A DNA stretch of 64,000 nucleotides from Burkholderia sp. Nafp2/4-1b (GCF_003635165.1 NZ_ML058597.1:372001-436000); one strand, 5' to 3'. Shown: positions 1 to 9,041, numbered from the stretch's first letter. Made by a program: numbers and translations. The notes: a model not told the origin generated them from the letters alone.

Positions 1-1
1 C

Positions 2-448
2 CATCGCGACAAGGTGGTCGAGCACATCGAAGGCGCGCGCCGCGCGGGCCTCACGTTCCTCGCCGGCGGCACGCCGGCCGACGACCTGCCCGGCTACTAC
101 GTGAAGCCGGCGGTGATCGCCGATCCGCATCCGGACAGCGCGATCGTGCGCGACGAGGTGTTCGGCCCGGTGATCGTCGTCGTGCCGTTCGACGATGCGG
201 CCGACGCGGTGCGCCTCGCGAACGCGTCGCCGTACGGCCTCGCCGCAAGCATCTGGAGCAACGACCTGAAGCGCGTGATGAACCTCGTGCCGCAGATCGA
301 GGCCGGCACCGTGTGGGTGAACTGTCACATTCCGCTCGATCCGTCGATGCCGTTCGGCGGCTACAAGCAATCGGGCATCGGCCGCGAGTTCGGCCAGTAC
401 GCGATCGAAGGCTTCACCGAAACCAAATCCGTCTGCATCGCGCACTGA
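2..448 (+). CDS. Aldehyde dehydrogenase, C-terminal part (truncated by window start)
   Basis: The frame is open from base 2, so only about the last 148 residues are visible. They carry the family's conserved EVFGPV strand (the Glu and Phe that contact NAD(P)+ ribose), the SPYGLAAS and AGTVWVN segments, and the C-terminal PFGGYKQSGIGRE motif. The enzyme should oxidise an aldehyde to its acid with NAD(P)+. The catalytic Cys/Glu part lies outside the window. It ends 52 bp before a class III aminotransferase on the same strand, which suggests a transaminase-dehydrogenase pair converting an amine through an aldehyde to an acid. The tail resembles phenylacetaldehyde and gamma-aminobutyraldehyde dehydrogenases, but substrate cannot be assigned from this fragment. 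Confidence 0.9.
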   Translation, partial: HRDKVVEHIEGARRAGLTFLAGGTPADDLPGYYVKPAVIADPHPDSAIVRDEVFGPVIVVVPFDDAADAVRLANASPYGLAASIWSNDLKRVMNLVPQIEAGTVWVNCHIPLDPSMPFGGYKQSGIGREFGQYAIEGFTETKSVCIAH

Positions 449-500
449 CGCGCGGGCCCATCCAACAACCGCAAAAACCGATCCCCAAGTGGAGACTGCA

Positions 501-1841
501 ATGAGCTACAACGAAGCAAAGTTCTGGCACCCGATGCTGCACCCGAACGAGATGAAACAGCGCAAGCCGATCCGCATCGTGCGCGGCGACGGCTGCTACG
601 TGTTCGACGAAACCGGCAAGCAGCTGGTCGACGGCGTCGCGGGCCTGTGGAACGTGAACGTCGGGCACAACCGCCAGGAAGTGAAGGACGCGATCGTGCG
701 CCAGCTCGACGAGCTCGAATACTTCCAACTGTTCGACGGCATCTCGCACCCGCGCGCGGAAGAATTGTCGAAGAAGCTGATCGACATGCTGGAGCCGGAA
801 GGGATGCGCCGTGTGCTGTACAGCTCGGGCGGCTCCGATGCCATCGAGACCGCGCTGAAGATCGCGCGCCAGTACTGGAAGGTGCGCGGGCAGGCCGACC
901 GTACGAAGTTCATCTCGCTGAAGCAGGGCTATCACGGCACGCACTTCGGCGGCGCGTCGGTGAACGGCAACACGGTGTTCCGCCGCAACTACGAGCCGAA
1001 CCTGCCGGGCTGCTTCCACGTCGAGACGCCGTGGCTGTACCGCAACCCGTTCACGCAGGATCCGGAGGAACTCGGCCGGATCTGCGCGGAAATGCTGGAG
1101 CGCGAGATCCAGTTCCAGAGCCCCGACACGGTCGCCGCGTTCATCGCCGAGCCGGTGCAGGGCGCGGGCGGCGTGATCGTGCCGCCGGCCAACTACTGGC
1201 CGCTCGTGCGCGAGGTGTGCGACCGCTACGGCGTGCTGCTGATCGCCGACGAAGTCGTGACGGGCTTCGGCCGCAGCGGCAGCCTGTTCGGCAGCCGCGG
1301 CTGGGGCGTGCGCCCGGACATCATGTGTCTCGCGAAGGGCATCTCGTCCGGCTACGTGCCGCTCGGCGCGACGGCCGTGAACGCGCGAATCGAAGATGCG
1401 TTCGCCGCGAACGCGGATTTCGGCGGCGCGATCATGCACGGCTACACGTATGCCGGGCACCCGGTCGCGTGCGCGGCCGCGATCGCGAGCCTCGACATCG
1501 TCGTGAAGGAAGACCTGCCGGCGAACGCGGCGAAGCAGGGCGCGTATCTGCTCGAAGCGCTTCGATCTTTCCCGGAACGCTTCCCGGCGGTCGGCGAAGT
1601 GCGCGGCAAGGGGCTGATGCTCGCGCTCGACCTCGTCGCGAACAAGCAGACCCGCGAGCCGATCGACCCGCTGTCGGGCTATGCGAACGCGGTCGCGGAA
1701 GTGGCGCGCGAGCACGGCGTGCTGGTGCGTCCGGTCGGCACGAAGATCATCCTGTCGCCGCCGCTCGTGATCCAGCGCGAGCAGCTCGACCGGATCGTCG
1801 ACGCGCTCGCGGCCGGCTTCGAGGCCGTGCCGTTCGCATGA
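501..1841 (+). CDS. Class III PLP-dependent aminotransferase
   Basis: 446 residues, full length for the omega-amine/beta-alanine--pyruvate transaminase group. Visible features are the phosphate-binding SSGGSD stretch (about 108-113), the YHG segment near 144-146 that stacks on the cofactor, LIADEV with the pyridine-nitrogen Asp250, and AKGISSGY with the Schiff-base Lys279. I chose ATG 501 over an upstream GTG at 489 because GGAGA at 491-495 is correctly spaced for 501. It probably moves an amino group from a terminal amine to pyruvate or another oxo acid, feeding the upstream aldehyde dehydrogenase. Putrescine, beta-alanine or a related amine are all possible donors. Confidence 0.88.
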   Translation: MSYNEAKFWHPMLHPNEMKQRKPIRIVRGDGCYVFDETGKQLVDGVAGLWNVNVGHNRQEVKDAIVRQLDELEYFQLFDGISHPRAEELSKKLIDMLEPEGMRRVLYSSGGSDAIETALKIARQYWKVRGQADRTKFISLKQGYHGTHFGGASVNGNTVFRRNYEPNLPGCFHVETPWLYRNPFTQDPEELGRICAEMLEREIQFQSPDTVAAFIAEPVQGAGGVIVPPANYWPLVREVCDRYGVLLIADEVVTGFGRSGSLFGSRGWGVRPDIMCLAKGISSGYVPLGATAVNARIEDAFAANADFGGAIMHGYTYAGHPVACAAAIASLDIVVKEDLPANAAKQGAYLLEALRSFPERFPAVGEVRGKGLMLALDLVANKQTREPIDPLSGYANAVAEVAREHGVLVRPVGTKIILSPPLVIQREQLDRIVDALAAGFEAVPFA

Positions 1842-1886
1842 CGGTATGACGGCGCGGCGGCGTGACGCCGTGAGCGTGTGACGACG

Positions 1887-1930
1887 AACCGGCGGCGGGG
1901 GGCGGGATAACCCGCTGCCCACCGCCGGTT
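1887..1930 (+). terminator. Hairpin after the aminotransferase gene
   Basis: A 9-bp outer stem (AACCGGCGG / CCGCCGGTT) encloses a second small stem (CGGG ATAA CCCG). Only a short T-rich stretch follows, so it is a plausible but weak intrinsic terminator separating the dehydrogenase/aminotransferase pair from the permease gene. Confidence 0.5.
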
Positions 1931-2113
1931 TGCCGATTTGCGCTATGACCGGATTATTTTGCCTGCGTATTTTTTCGACATCGGAGCAGGATTGCAACGA
2001 CAGGGGCCCGGGTGACGAAGCGCTGGCGCGCGGTTCCCCGGGCAGACCGTGGAGCATGGAGTCGGAGCGGACGCCGCAGTGGCGGCGCCGGCCGATACAG
2101 CAAGGAGACGAAG

Positions 2114-3616
2114 ATGTCGGGATGGTCTGGAGTGACCGGCGCCGCGGGCGGGACGCCCGCCGGCGGGCCGGCTGAAGCGGGCGGCGGCACGGTGCTGAAG
2201 GCCGGTGCGGTCGGTTTTCCGACCGCGCTGGCGAGTGCCGTGGGCCTGATCATGGCGAGCCCGGTGATTCTCACCGCGACGTCGGGCTTCGGGATGGGCG
2301 GCTGGGCGTTCGCGGTCGCGATGATCATCGCGTTCGTGATGATGCAGGCGCAGGCCATGACGTTCTCCGAAGCCGCCGCGATGCTGCCGACGGCCGGCTC
2401 GGTTTACGATTACCTGTCGTGCGGGCTCGGCCGCTTCTGGGCGATCACCGGCACCATTTCCGCGTATTTCCTCGTGCACGTGTTCGCCGGCACCGCGGAG
2501 ACGATCCTGAGCGGGATCATGGCGCTCGTGAACTTCGAATCGCTGAACGCCGCGTTCGAGAAGCACAACAGCTCGTGGCTCGTCGGCGTCGGCCTCGTGG
2601 TCACGTTTGCGATCACCAACATCATCGGCATCAAGGTGTTCAGCAAGCTCGAGATCGTGCTGACGGCCGGCATGTGGCTGTCGCTGATGATCTTCGGGAT
2701 CCTCGGCCTCGCGGCCGCGCCGGCCGTGCATTTCGACGGCTGGTTCGGCGGCTCGGAAGTCGGCACGTCGGTGCCGGCCGTGCTGTCGCTGGTCGGGATG
2801 GCGATGTTCATGTTCGTCGGCTGCGAGTTCGTCACGCCGCTCGCGCCGGAGATGAAGGCGCCGGGCCGCACGATTCCGCGCGCGATGGCGATCGGCCTCG
2901 TCGGCGTCGCGATCTGCATGTTCCTGTACGGCGCGGCGATCCGCCGCCAGGTCGCGAACGTGCCGGTGAGCGCCGACGGCCTCACGCACCTGCTCGACAC
3001 GCCGGGCGCGATTCCCGCGTTCGCGCTGCAGGTGCTCGGGCCGTTCGGCCGCATCTGGTTCGGCATCGCGTTCCTGTGCGCGGGCGCCGCGACGATCAAC
3101 ACGCTGATGGCCGGGCTGCCGCGGATCCTGTACGGGATGGCGATCGACGGCGCGCTGCCGCGCTGCTTCGCGTATCTGCATCCGCGCTTCAAGACGCCGG
3201 TGGTCGGCATCGCCGCGGCGGCGATCGTGCCGATCTTCCATGCATGGCTGATCAACGGCAACCTCGACAGCATCCTGCACCTCGTGCTTGCCGCGACCTG
3301 CGCGTGGGGTACCGCGTACCTGCTCGTCACCGCGTCGGTCGTGATGCTGCGCATCCGGCGGCCGGATTTGCCGCGGCCGTACCGTTCGCCGTGGTTCCCG
3401 CTGCCGCAGATCGTGTCGAGCGTCGGCATCGTGCTCGCGATCTGGTACATCACGCCGCCCGGCATGAACGCACGCGACATCTACGTGCCGTTCGGTGCGA
3501 TGCTGGGGCTCACCGCGCTGTATGCGCTGTTCTGGACGCTCGTCGTGCAGCGCCGGCATCCGTTCAAGCCGGTGCCGGTCGAAGAAGTGCTGCGCAACGA
3601 GCACGTCGTATCGTGA
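2114..3616 (+). CDS. APC-superfamily amino acid/amine permease
   Basis: 500 residues with about twelve hydrophobic segments and the APC pattern: a Gly-rich first helix (FPTALASAVGLIMASP), a Glu-containing TM3, and a long sixth helix region (FMFVGCEFVTPLAPEMKAPGRTIPRA) typical of amino-acid/polyamine permeases. Start ATG 2114 has AAGGAGA at 2102-2108 in front; earlier in-frame starts lack a good site. It should sit in the inner membrane and import an amino acid, ethanolamine-like or polyamine substrate by proton symport. The next gene starts on the permease's own stop codon, so the two are translationally coupled. The EutR-like regulator downstream hints at an amino-alcohol or amine, but this is inference. 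Confidence 0.88.
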   Translation: MSGWSGVTGAAGGTPAGGPAEAGGGTVLKAGAVGFPTALASAVGLIMASPVILTATSGFGMGGWAFAVAMIIAFVMMQAQAMTFSEAAAMLPTAGSVYDYLSCGLGRFWAITGTISAYFLVHVFAGTAETILSGIMALVNFESLNAAFEKHNSSWLVGVGLVVTFAITNIIGIKVFSKLEIVLTAGMWLSLMIFGILGLAAAPAVHFDGWFGGSEVGTSVPAVLSLVGMAMFMFVGCEFVTPLAPEMKAPGRTIPRAMAIGLVGVAICMFLYGAAIRRQVANVPVSADGLTHLLDTPGAIPAFALQVLGPFGRIWFGIAFLCAGAATINTLMAGLPRILYGMAIDGALPRCFAYLHPRFKTPVVGIAAAAIVPIFHAWLINGNLDSILHLVLAATCAWGTAYLLVTASVVMLRIRRPDLPRPYRSPWFPLPQIVSSVGIVLAIWYITPPGMNARDIYVPFGAMLGLTALYALFWTLVVQRRHPFKPVPVEEVLRNEHVVS

Positions 3617-4212
3617 GGGCCGCGCTCGCCCGGTGGCGCGCGGCGCCCGATGCGCCGCCGCCGGGTTACCGGCCCGGCGCGATCGCCGCGCGCGTGCTGG
3701 CCGACCTGGGCGCGGTGCGCGACGCGCATGCTGCGCACGACGTGGCCGGCGACGCCGCGGCGCAGTTGCCGAACGGCGTGCACGTAAGCATCGACGAAGG
3801 GGTCGACCGGCAGTTCCTGATGCATACGGTCAGCGTGCAGGTGTCCGTAACTGTGAGTGGTCCAGCCGGGCAGGGCCGCGCACGCGTCCAGCAGACCGGC
3901 TGGGTGCGATGTACCGGCGTCGCGGCCGAGCCATTGCCGGGATGCGACCCCGCATTCGTGCGGTCGGTGGCGGCGCTCGTCGCCGATCCGTCGCTCGCCG
4001 CCGCGCTGCGCCCGCTGCACCTGACCGACTGCACGATCGCCGCGCGCGACGGGCGCTGGACGCTTGCGGTCGTGCCGTTCGGCGGCAGCGAGGTCGTGAA
4101 CCGGATGCCGTCGTTTCGCCGCTATGTCCGCCTGACCGGCGAGCAGGCCGCCGCGCTGTCGGCCGCGTGTCTTGCATTCGAAACCGCGCTACGCGGAATT
4201 TTGCGGGGGTAA
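3613..4212 (+). CDS. Small permease-coupled protein, possibly DUF3156 family
   Basis: A GTG at 3613 overlaps the permease TGA by 4 bp and opens a 199-residue frame ending at 4212. The product is soluble, Arg/Ala-rich, without signal peptide or membrane helices. It ends in a better-structured half (LTDCTIAARDGRWTLAVVPFGGSEVVNRMPSFRR) that looks like a genuine folded domain. I believe it belongs to the DUF3156 group seen beside amino-acid permeases, but I recall this from context rather than from a diagnostic motif. Tight coupling to the permease suggests a role in uptake or in handling its substrate. No enzymatic residues are recognisable. Confidence 0.6.
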   Translation: MRAALARWRAAPDAPPPGYRPGAIAARVLADLGAVRDAHAAHDVAGDAAAQLPNGVHVSIDEGVDRQFLMHTVSVQVSVTVSGPAGQGRARVQQTGWVRCTGVAAEPLPGCDPAFVRSVAALVADPSLAAALRPLHLTDCTIAARDGRWTLAVVPFGGSEVVNRMPSFRRYVRLTGEQAAALSAACLAFETALRGILRG

Positions 4213-4272
4213 GCTGTGACGTTGCGCGCCGTGCGGCCGCAACGCAGGTTCAGGGTTTCACCGGAGATGCCG

Positions 4273-5211
4273 ATGCTGTTCCAGTCACGCTCACACGAAG
4301 ACGTGCATGACCACGGGCTCGCGATCGCGGGTTGGCATCAGGTCTACCGCCAGATGACGCCGGGCCGGTTCAGGGGCACCGTCACGCAAGTGCTGTACGA
4401 CGACTTCCATTTCTTCCGCGAGACGACCAATCGGCGTGTCGCGCAAACCGGGCTCGCACCGAGCGGGCGCACGTCGCTCGCGGTGCCGTTGTCGGTGCCG
4501 CTCGCCGGCACGTTCCAGGGTCAGCCGGTCGACGGCTATGCGCTGCTCGCGCTGCGCGCCGGCGAGGATTTCGAATTCCATACGCCTGAAGGGATGGGGC
4601 TGGTCGGCATCAGCGCCGCGTCGGACATGGTCGACGAGCTGTGCGAAGCCGAATTCGGCGCGGCCGGTGCGCGCAAGCTGCGGCACGTCACGCGGCTGTC
4701 GGACGAGCAGGGCGTCGCGCTCGGCGCGCGGCTGTCGTCGCTGATCGACGACGCGCAGCGCAACCCCGGCTGCCTCGAATACGCGGCCACCCGCAAGATG
4801 TTCCGCGATGCGATGCTCGGCATGTTCCTCGATGCGCTCGACCAGGGCATCGGCGCCGAGCGGCGCGACATCACGCATGCCACCTACAGCGATATCGTCA
4901 GCCGTTGCGAGAAGCACCTGCGCGACCGGCCCGAGGAGCCCGTCACCGTGCTCGAACTGTGCCGCGCGCTGCGCTGCAGCCGCCGCACGCTGCAGACGAG
5001 CTTCCAGCGCGTCGCCGACGTCACGCCCGTCGGCTATCTGCGCACGATCCGGCTGAACGCGGTGCGGCGCCTGCTGCGCACGACGTCCGCGCAGCAGCTC
5101 GGCGTCGGCGAGGCCGCCGCGAGCTGGGGCTTCACGCACCTCGGCTATTTCGCGCGCGAGTATCGCGACCTGTTCGGCGAGCTGCCGTCGCAGACCTTGC
5201 GCCCAGAGTGA
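4273..5211 (+). CDS. AraC-family regulator, EutR-like
   Basis: About 312 residues from ATG 4273, which has GGAG at 4263-4266 at proper spacing; ATG 4267 two codons earlier is the alternative. The C-terminal third is a two-HTH AraC domain (EPVTVLELCRALRCSRRTL and a second helix pair around WGFTHLGYFAREYRDLFGELPS). The N-terminal portion (HGLAIAGWHQVYRQMTPGRF, then a DDFHFFRE stretch) closely follows the pattern of enterobacterial EutR, the activator of ethanolamine utilisation. It lies 60 bp after the small permease-coupled gene on the same strand and is likely the regulator of the permease and catabolic genes. No ethanolamine ammonia-lyase genes are in view, so the inducer may be a different amine. 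Confidence 0.82.
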   Translation: MLFQSRSHEDVHDHGLAIAGWHQVYRQMTPGRFRGTVTQVLYDDFHFFRETTNRRVAQTGLAPSGRTSLAVPLSVPLAGTFQGQPVDGYALLALRAGEDFEFHTPEGMGLVGISAASDMVDELCEAEFGAAGARKLRHVTRLSDEQGVALGARLSSLIDDAQRNPGCLEYAATRKMFRDAMLGMFLDALDQGIGAERRDITHATYSDIVSRCEKHLRDRPEEPVTVLELCRALRCSRRTLQTSFQRVADVTPVGYLRTIRLNAVRRLLRTTSAQQLGVGEAAASWGFTHLGYFAREYRDLFGELPSQTLRPE

Positions 5212-5379
5212 TTTCTCCGCGTGGCGACGGCGCCTTCGCGCGCGTCGTCCGTCGCCCGTTCGCTTCACCATTTGCTGATTTGGGATAGGGGTCCCGAATT
5301 TTCACTGGATAAAGTCCTGCCACCCATATCGACAACCCATCGGTTTGCAGTGCGAATCGATGACCACAGAGGGCGGGAC

Positions 5380-6588
5380 ATGAAGATCGGACGACGACTG
5401 GCCGCAGCCGCGGCCACGCTGGGTTGCATGCACGCACACGCGCAGGGTTCCGGCAGCGTGACGCTGTACGGCACCGTGGACACCGGCATCATCTATTCGA
5501 CGAACCAGCAGTTCACGCGCGCCGACGGCAGCACGGGCGGCGGCCACGCGTGGCAGATGGGCGGCGGCAACCTCGTGCCGTCGCGCTTCGGCTTCCAGGG
5601 CGCCGAGCCGCTCGGCGGCGGCCTCAATGCTGTGTTTTCGCTCGAACAGCAGTTCATGTCCGCGAACGGGCAGGCGCTGCAGGGCGGCACCGCGTTCAGC
5701 CGGCAGGCGTGGGTCGGGCTGCGTCACGACTCGATCGGCACGCTCGGCCTCGGCCGGCAATACGACTCGTACACGGACATGCTCGGCGCGTACGTGTCGA
5801 GCAACAACTGGGCGACGCCGTATGGCTCGCATCTCGGCGACGTCGACAACCTGAATGCCGCGTTCAACTTCAACAACGCGGTGAAGTTCACCAGCGCGGA
5901 CTTCAACGGCCTGACGTTCGGCGGCACGTTCAGCTTCGGCGGCCAGGCCGGCGATTTTTCCGCGAAGCGCGGCTATGCGGTCGCGGCGACCTACACGCGT
6001 GCGCCGGTGGCGTTCTCGGTCGGCTATCTCGACCTGAACCAGCCGCTCGACGCGGCCCTCGGCGGCGCGAGCGGCTATATCGGCGACTTCGCGTGCAGCA
6101 ACGCGGGCGCGATGTACTGCCTGCTGCAGGACGCCGGCTCGATGCGCGCGTTCGGGGCGGGCGGCTCGGTGACGCTCGGCGCGGCGACGCTCGCGCTGAC
6201 CTACACGCACACGCGTCTCGGCGACAGCCGCTATTTCTCGACCGGCGCGCAGCCGCGCACGCAGGCATTCACGTTCGACATCGGCGAGTTGAACGTCACA
6301 TACATGTTCACGCCGGCGCTGCAGGGCGGTGTCGCGTACATCTTCAACGCCGCGCATACCGACGGGCGCGGCACGACGCGCTTCCATCAGGTGAACGTCG
6401 GCACGAACTACAGCCTGTCGAAGCGCACCGCGCTGTACGCGGTCGCGATCGGCCAGATCGCGAGCGGCACGGGGCTCGGCACCGACACGACCGGCAACGC
6501 GGCGAACTATGCGCAGATCCCCGTGCTCGCGAACAGCAATTCGAGCCGGCAGCTCGCGGTGATGGCCGGGATTCGTGTGAACTTTTGA
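5380..6588 (+). CDS. General porin, OmpC-like Burkholderia type
   Basis: 402 residues beginning with a signal peptide cleaved after AHA (MKIGRRLAAAAATLGCMHAHA-QG). The mature start SGSVTLYGTVDTGI, the RFGFQGAEPLGGGLNAVFSLE segment, an aromatic C-terminal residue (Phe) and alternating amphipathic strands are the hallmarks of the 16-stranded trimeric porins of beta-proteobacteria. It should form an outer-membrane channel for small hydrophilic solutes. I placed the start at ATG 5380, since the frame opens earlier but the signal peptide begins there. It follows the EutR-like gene by 168 bp on the same strand and could serve the same substrate. Its stop codon is fused to a tandem heptamer repeat. 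Confidence 0.92.
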   Translation: MKIGRRLAAAAATLGCMHAHAQGSGSVTLYGTVDTGIIYSTNQQFTRADGSTGGGHAWQMGGGNLVPSRFGFQGAEPLGGGLNAVFSLEQQFMSANGQALQGGTAFSRQAWVGLRHDSIGTLGLGRQYDSYTDMLGAYVSSNNWATPYGSHLGDVDNLNAAFNFNNAVKFTSADFNGLTFGGTFSFGGQAGDFSAKRGYAVAATYTRAPVAFSVGYLDLNQPLDAALGGASGYIGDFACSNAGAMYCLLQDAGSMRAFGAGGSVTLGAATLALTYTHTRLGDSRYFSTGAQPRTQAFTFDIGELNVTYMFTPALQGGVAYIFNAAHTDGRGTTRFHQVNVGTNYSLSKRTALYAVAIGQIASGTGLGTDTTGNAANYAQIPVLANSNSSRQLAVMAGIRVNF

Positions 6589-6621
6589 TGCTGGATGCTG
6601 GATGCTGGACGCTGGATGCGG
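6587..6621. repeat. Five tandem heptamers on the porin stop codon
   Basis: Starting inside the TGA stop there are three perfect GATGCTG units, then GACGCTG and GATGCGG, 35 bp in total. The unit is not a multiple of three. Because it lies just after the reading frame, copy-number change would alter the 3' untranslated region rather than the protein, unless the stop is lost. Confidence 0.85.
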
Positions 6622-6837
6622 CTTGTGGCGCGTGCCGCCATGCGGCCTTCGGGCGCGCGCGGCGGCACGGGTCGATTGATGGAAGACGATGCTTGAAATA
6701 AATCGTCCGTATGCTTGACTGAATGGACCCCGATCGACGCGACACGCGCGTCAGATCGGCCGGCTTGCGGCTTGCCACAATATCTTCACGGTCTGCGTGA
6801 ACAATGGCGACGCCTCAGGCGACCCGACGTGTCGCCG

Positions 6838-6859
6838 GCGTTGCACACGTGTGCAACGC
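6838..6859. promoter_or_regulatory. 22-bp perfect palindrome, probable LacI-family operator
   Basis: Two 11-base arms (GCGTTGCACAC and its exact complement) meet without a spacer, with a central CG as in most LacI/GalR operators. It lies 39 bp upstream of the substrate-binding protein start. A LacI-family gene sits at the other end of the same cluster (9908-10930), so this is the natural target for that repressor. Confidence 0.8.
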
Positions 6860-6898
6860 ATGGCTGTTCCGCTCCATACGCCGATCGAGAGAGACCAC

Positions 6899-8137
6899 AT
6901 GACCCTGCTGAGCCGCCTGCGCACGCTGTCCGCCGTCGTTGCGCTGTCCTTTGCCGCCTCGCACGCCTTCGCGGCGGATCTCGTCATCGCGGGCCGCGAC
7001 GACATCTACGGCAAGGGGCTGGCCGACGCCGTCGCCGGCTTCACCAAGCTGCATCCGGGCACCGACATCGAGCTGCTCAAGCTGCCGGGCGCGAACCTGT
7101 ACCAGAAGCTGAAGCTGTCGATGCGCGAAGCCACCGGCACCTACGACCTCGTGATGATGGACGACACGTGGGCGCCCGAATTCATCGGCAACGGCTGGCT
7201 GAAGCCGCTGCCGGCCTCGCTGGCTGACGCCGATCTCGTGCCGTCCACGGTCGCGCTCGGCCGCAACGCGGCGGGCGCGCTGTACGCGCTGCCGATCGTC
7301 GGCAACGTCGAGATGTTCGCTTACCGGAAGGATCTGCTCGCGAAGTACAAGCTGCAGCCGCCGCGCAACTGGGACGACGTGCTGAAGATCGCGCAGACCG
7401 TCGGCGGCGCGGACAAGAGCGTGTCGGGCGTCGTGTTCCGCGGTACCAAGGGCAACCCGGTCGTGACCGGCTTCCTGCCGATCCTGTGGGCGTATGGCGG
7501 CGACGTGTTCGATCGTGCCGGCAACGTGACGATCGATTCGCGCGAGTCGCAGGCTGCGCTGAAGACCTTCCTCGCGCTGAAGGCATCCGCGCCGAAGGAC
7601 GTCGACGTATACGGCGCCGCCGAAGTGCGCGACGCGCTGCAGCGCGGCACGGCCGCTCAGTCGATCGAGGTGTGGCCGGCATGGATTCCGGCGCTGGACG
7701 ACCCGAAGCAGTCGCGCGTGGTCGGGCAGATTGCGCTGCAGCCGCCGCCCGGACAGACGGCCGGCCCGGCTCCGATGCTCGGTATCTGGCAGATGGGTAT
7801 TCCGAAGGATGCGCCGCACGCGAAGCTCGCGCAGGACTTCCTGGCCTACCTGAGCTCGCGCGACACGCAAACGCGCCTCGCCGGGATCGGCATTCCGCCG
7901 ACGCGCCGCAGCGTCTTCAACGATCCGTCGCTGGTGCGCCAGTACCGCTGGTATCCCGATCAGCTGAAGGCACTCGAGGCCGGCCGTGCGCGGCCGCGCG
8001 TGAACGACTGGCAGCAGGTCGAGAGCATTCTCGGCGATCAGCTGCAGCTCGCGCTGACCGGGCAGGCTGCCCCCGATGTCGCATTGCGCCAGGCGCAGCA
8101 GAAGATCGCGCAGGCGATGGCCGCGGCCGGCAAGTGA
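6899..8137 (+). CDS. ABC transporter extracellular solute-binding protein (sugar type)
   Basis: 412 residues; signal peptide ending AFA-AD, then a family 1 solute-binding fold (ADLVIAGRDDIYGKGLADAV..., a YDLVMMDDTWAPEF hinge segment and a late PAPMLGIWQMGIP). The start has GAGAGA just upstream. It should bind a carbohydrate or polyol in the periplasm and pass it to the two downstream permeases. The 22-bp palindrome immediately upstream suggests repression by the LacI-type protein of the cluster. The ligand cannot be named; the neighbouring phosphatidylinositol-type phospholipase makes inositol- or glycerol-derived phosphodiesters worth testing. Confidence 0.9.
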   Translation: MTLLSRLRTLSAVVALSFAASHAFAADLVIAGRDDIYGKGLADAVAGFTKLHPGTDIELLKLPGANLYQKLKLSMREATGTYDLVMMDDTWAPEFIGNGWLKPLPASLADADLVPSTVALGRNAAGALYALPIVGNVEMFAYRKDLLAKYKLQPPRNWDDVLKIAQTVGGADKSVSGVVFRGTKGNPVVTGFLPILWAYGGDVFDRAGNVTIDSRESQAALKTFLALKASAPKDVDVYGAAEVRDALQRGTAAQSIEVWPAWIPALDDPKQSRVVGQIALQPPPGQTAGPAPMLGIWQMGIPKDAPHAKLAQDFLAYLSSRDTQTRLAGIGIPPTRRSVFNDPSLVRQYRWYPDQLKALEAGRARPRVNDWQQVESILGDQLQLALTGQAAPDVALRQAQQKIAQAMAAAGK

Positions 8138-8171
8138 CGGCCCGCCGTCACGCATTGCCCGGAATCCGCGC

Positions 8172-9041
8172 ATGAAATCCCTCGGCCGCAGCCTGCCGTT
8201 CGTCGCGCTGCTCGGGCCCGCGCTGCTCGTGCTGGCCGCGCTCGCGCTGTATCCGGTCGCGCAGGTGCTGATCGACTCGTTCTGCCAGGTCGACTATGCG
8301 GCCGGCCGGCGCGCGTTCGCCGGGCTCGCGAACTATCGCGCGGTGCTCGGCGACGACGCATTCGCGGCCGGCTTCGGCAACACGCTGCGCTTCACGATCG
8401 TGGCGTCGCTCGTCGAGGTCGCGCTCGGCTTCGGCCTCGCGCTGCTGTTCGTGCGCGCGTTTCCCGGGCGGCGCATCGCGCTGCCGCTCGCGATCCTGCC
8501 GATGATGCTGTCCACACTCGTGTGCTCGGCGATCTGGCGCAACTGGCTCAATTTCGACGGCTTCCTGAATGCGCTGCTTGCCGCGTTCGGTGTCGAAGGC
8601 GTGCGCTGGCTGTCCGATCCGCATCTCGCGCTGTGGTCGCTCGCGCTCGTCGACGTGTGGCAGTGGACGCCGATGGCGTTCCTGATCGTGCTGGCCGGTC
8701 TGCAATCGATCCCGCAGGAACTGTACGAGGCCGCGCGCACCGACGGCGCGAGCGAATGGCAGTGCCTGCGCGACATCACGCTGCCGCTCGCCGCGCCGCA
8801 GATCGGCCTCGCGCTGCTGCTGCGCTCGATCGACACGTTCAAGCTGTTCGACAAGGTCTATGCGTTGACGGGCGGCGGCCCCGGCAACGCGACGCAGACG
8901 TTGTCTACCTACATCTACGACACGGGCTTCCGCTTCTTCAACGTCGGGCCGGCGAGTGCGGCGTCGGTGCTGATGCTCGCGGCGTCCGCGGTGCTGGTTT
9001 CGGGGTACGTATGGCAGACGGTTCGCAAGCGGCGCGCATGA
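8172..9041 (+). CDS. ABC transporter permease, MalF/UgpA type
   Basis: 289 residues with six predicted membrane helices and the EAA loop (ELYEAARTDGASEWQCLRDITLPL) that docks to the ATPase. The late LTGGGPGNATQTLSTYIYDTGF stretch is typical of the first permease subunit of CUT1 sugar importers. It starts 34 bp after the binding-protein gene, and its stop TGA overlaps the ATG of the second permease. No ATP-binding gene follows, so energy coupling must come from a protein encoded elsewhere. Confidence 0.9.
   Translation: MKSLGRSLPFVALLGPALLVLAALALYPVAQVLIDSFCQVDYAAGRRAFAGLANYRAVLGDDAFAAGFGNTLRFTIVASLVEVALGFGLALLFVRAFPGRRIALPLAILPMMLSTLVCSAIWRNWLNFDGFLNALLAAFGVEGVRWLSDPHLALWSLALVDVWQWTPMAFLIVLAGLQSIPQELYEAARTDGASEWQCLRDITLPLAAPQIGLALLLRSIDTFKLFDKVYALTGGGPGNATQTLSTYIYDTGFRFFNVGPASAASVLMLAASAVLVSGYVWQTVRKRRA

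Noticed and set aside
414..2057. Long minus-strand open frame opposite the aminotransferase
   Set aside because: His/Arg/Asp-rich composition typical of antisense frames at high GC; the plus strand encodes a complete, motif-bearing aminotransferase.
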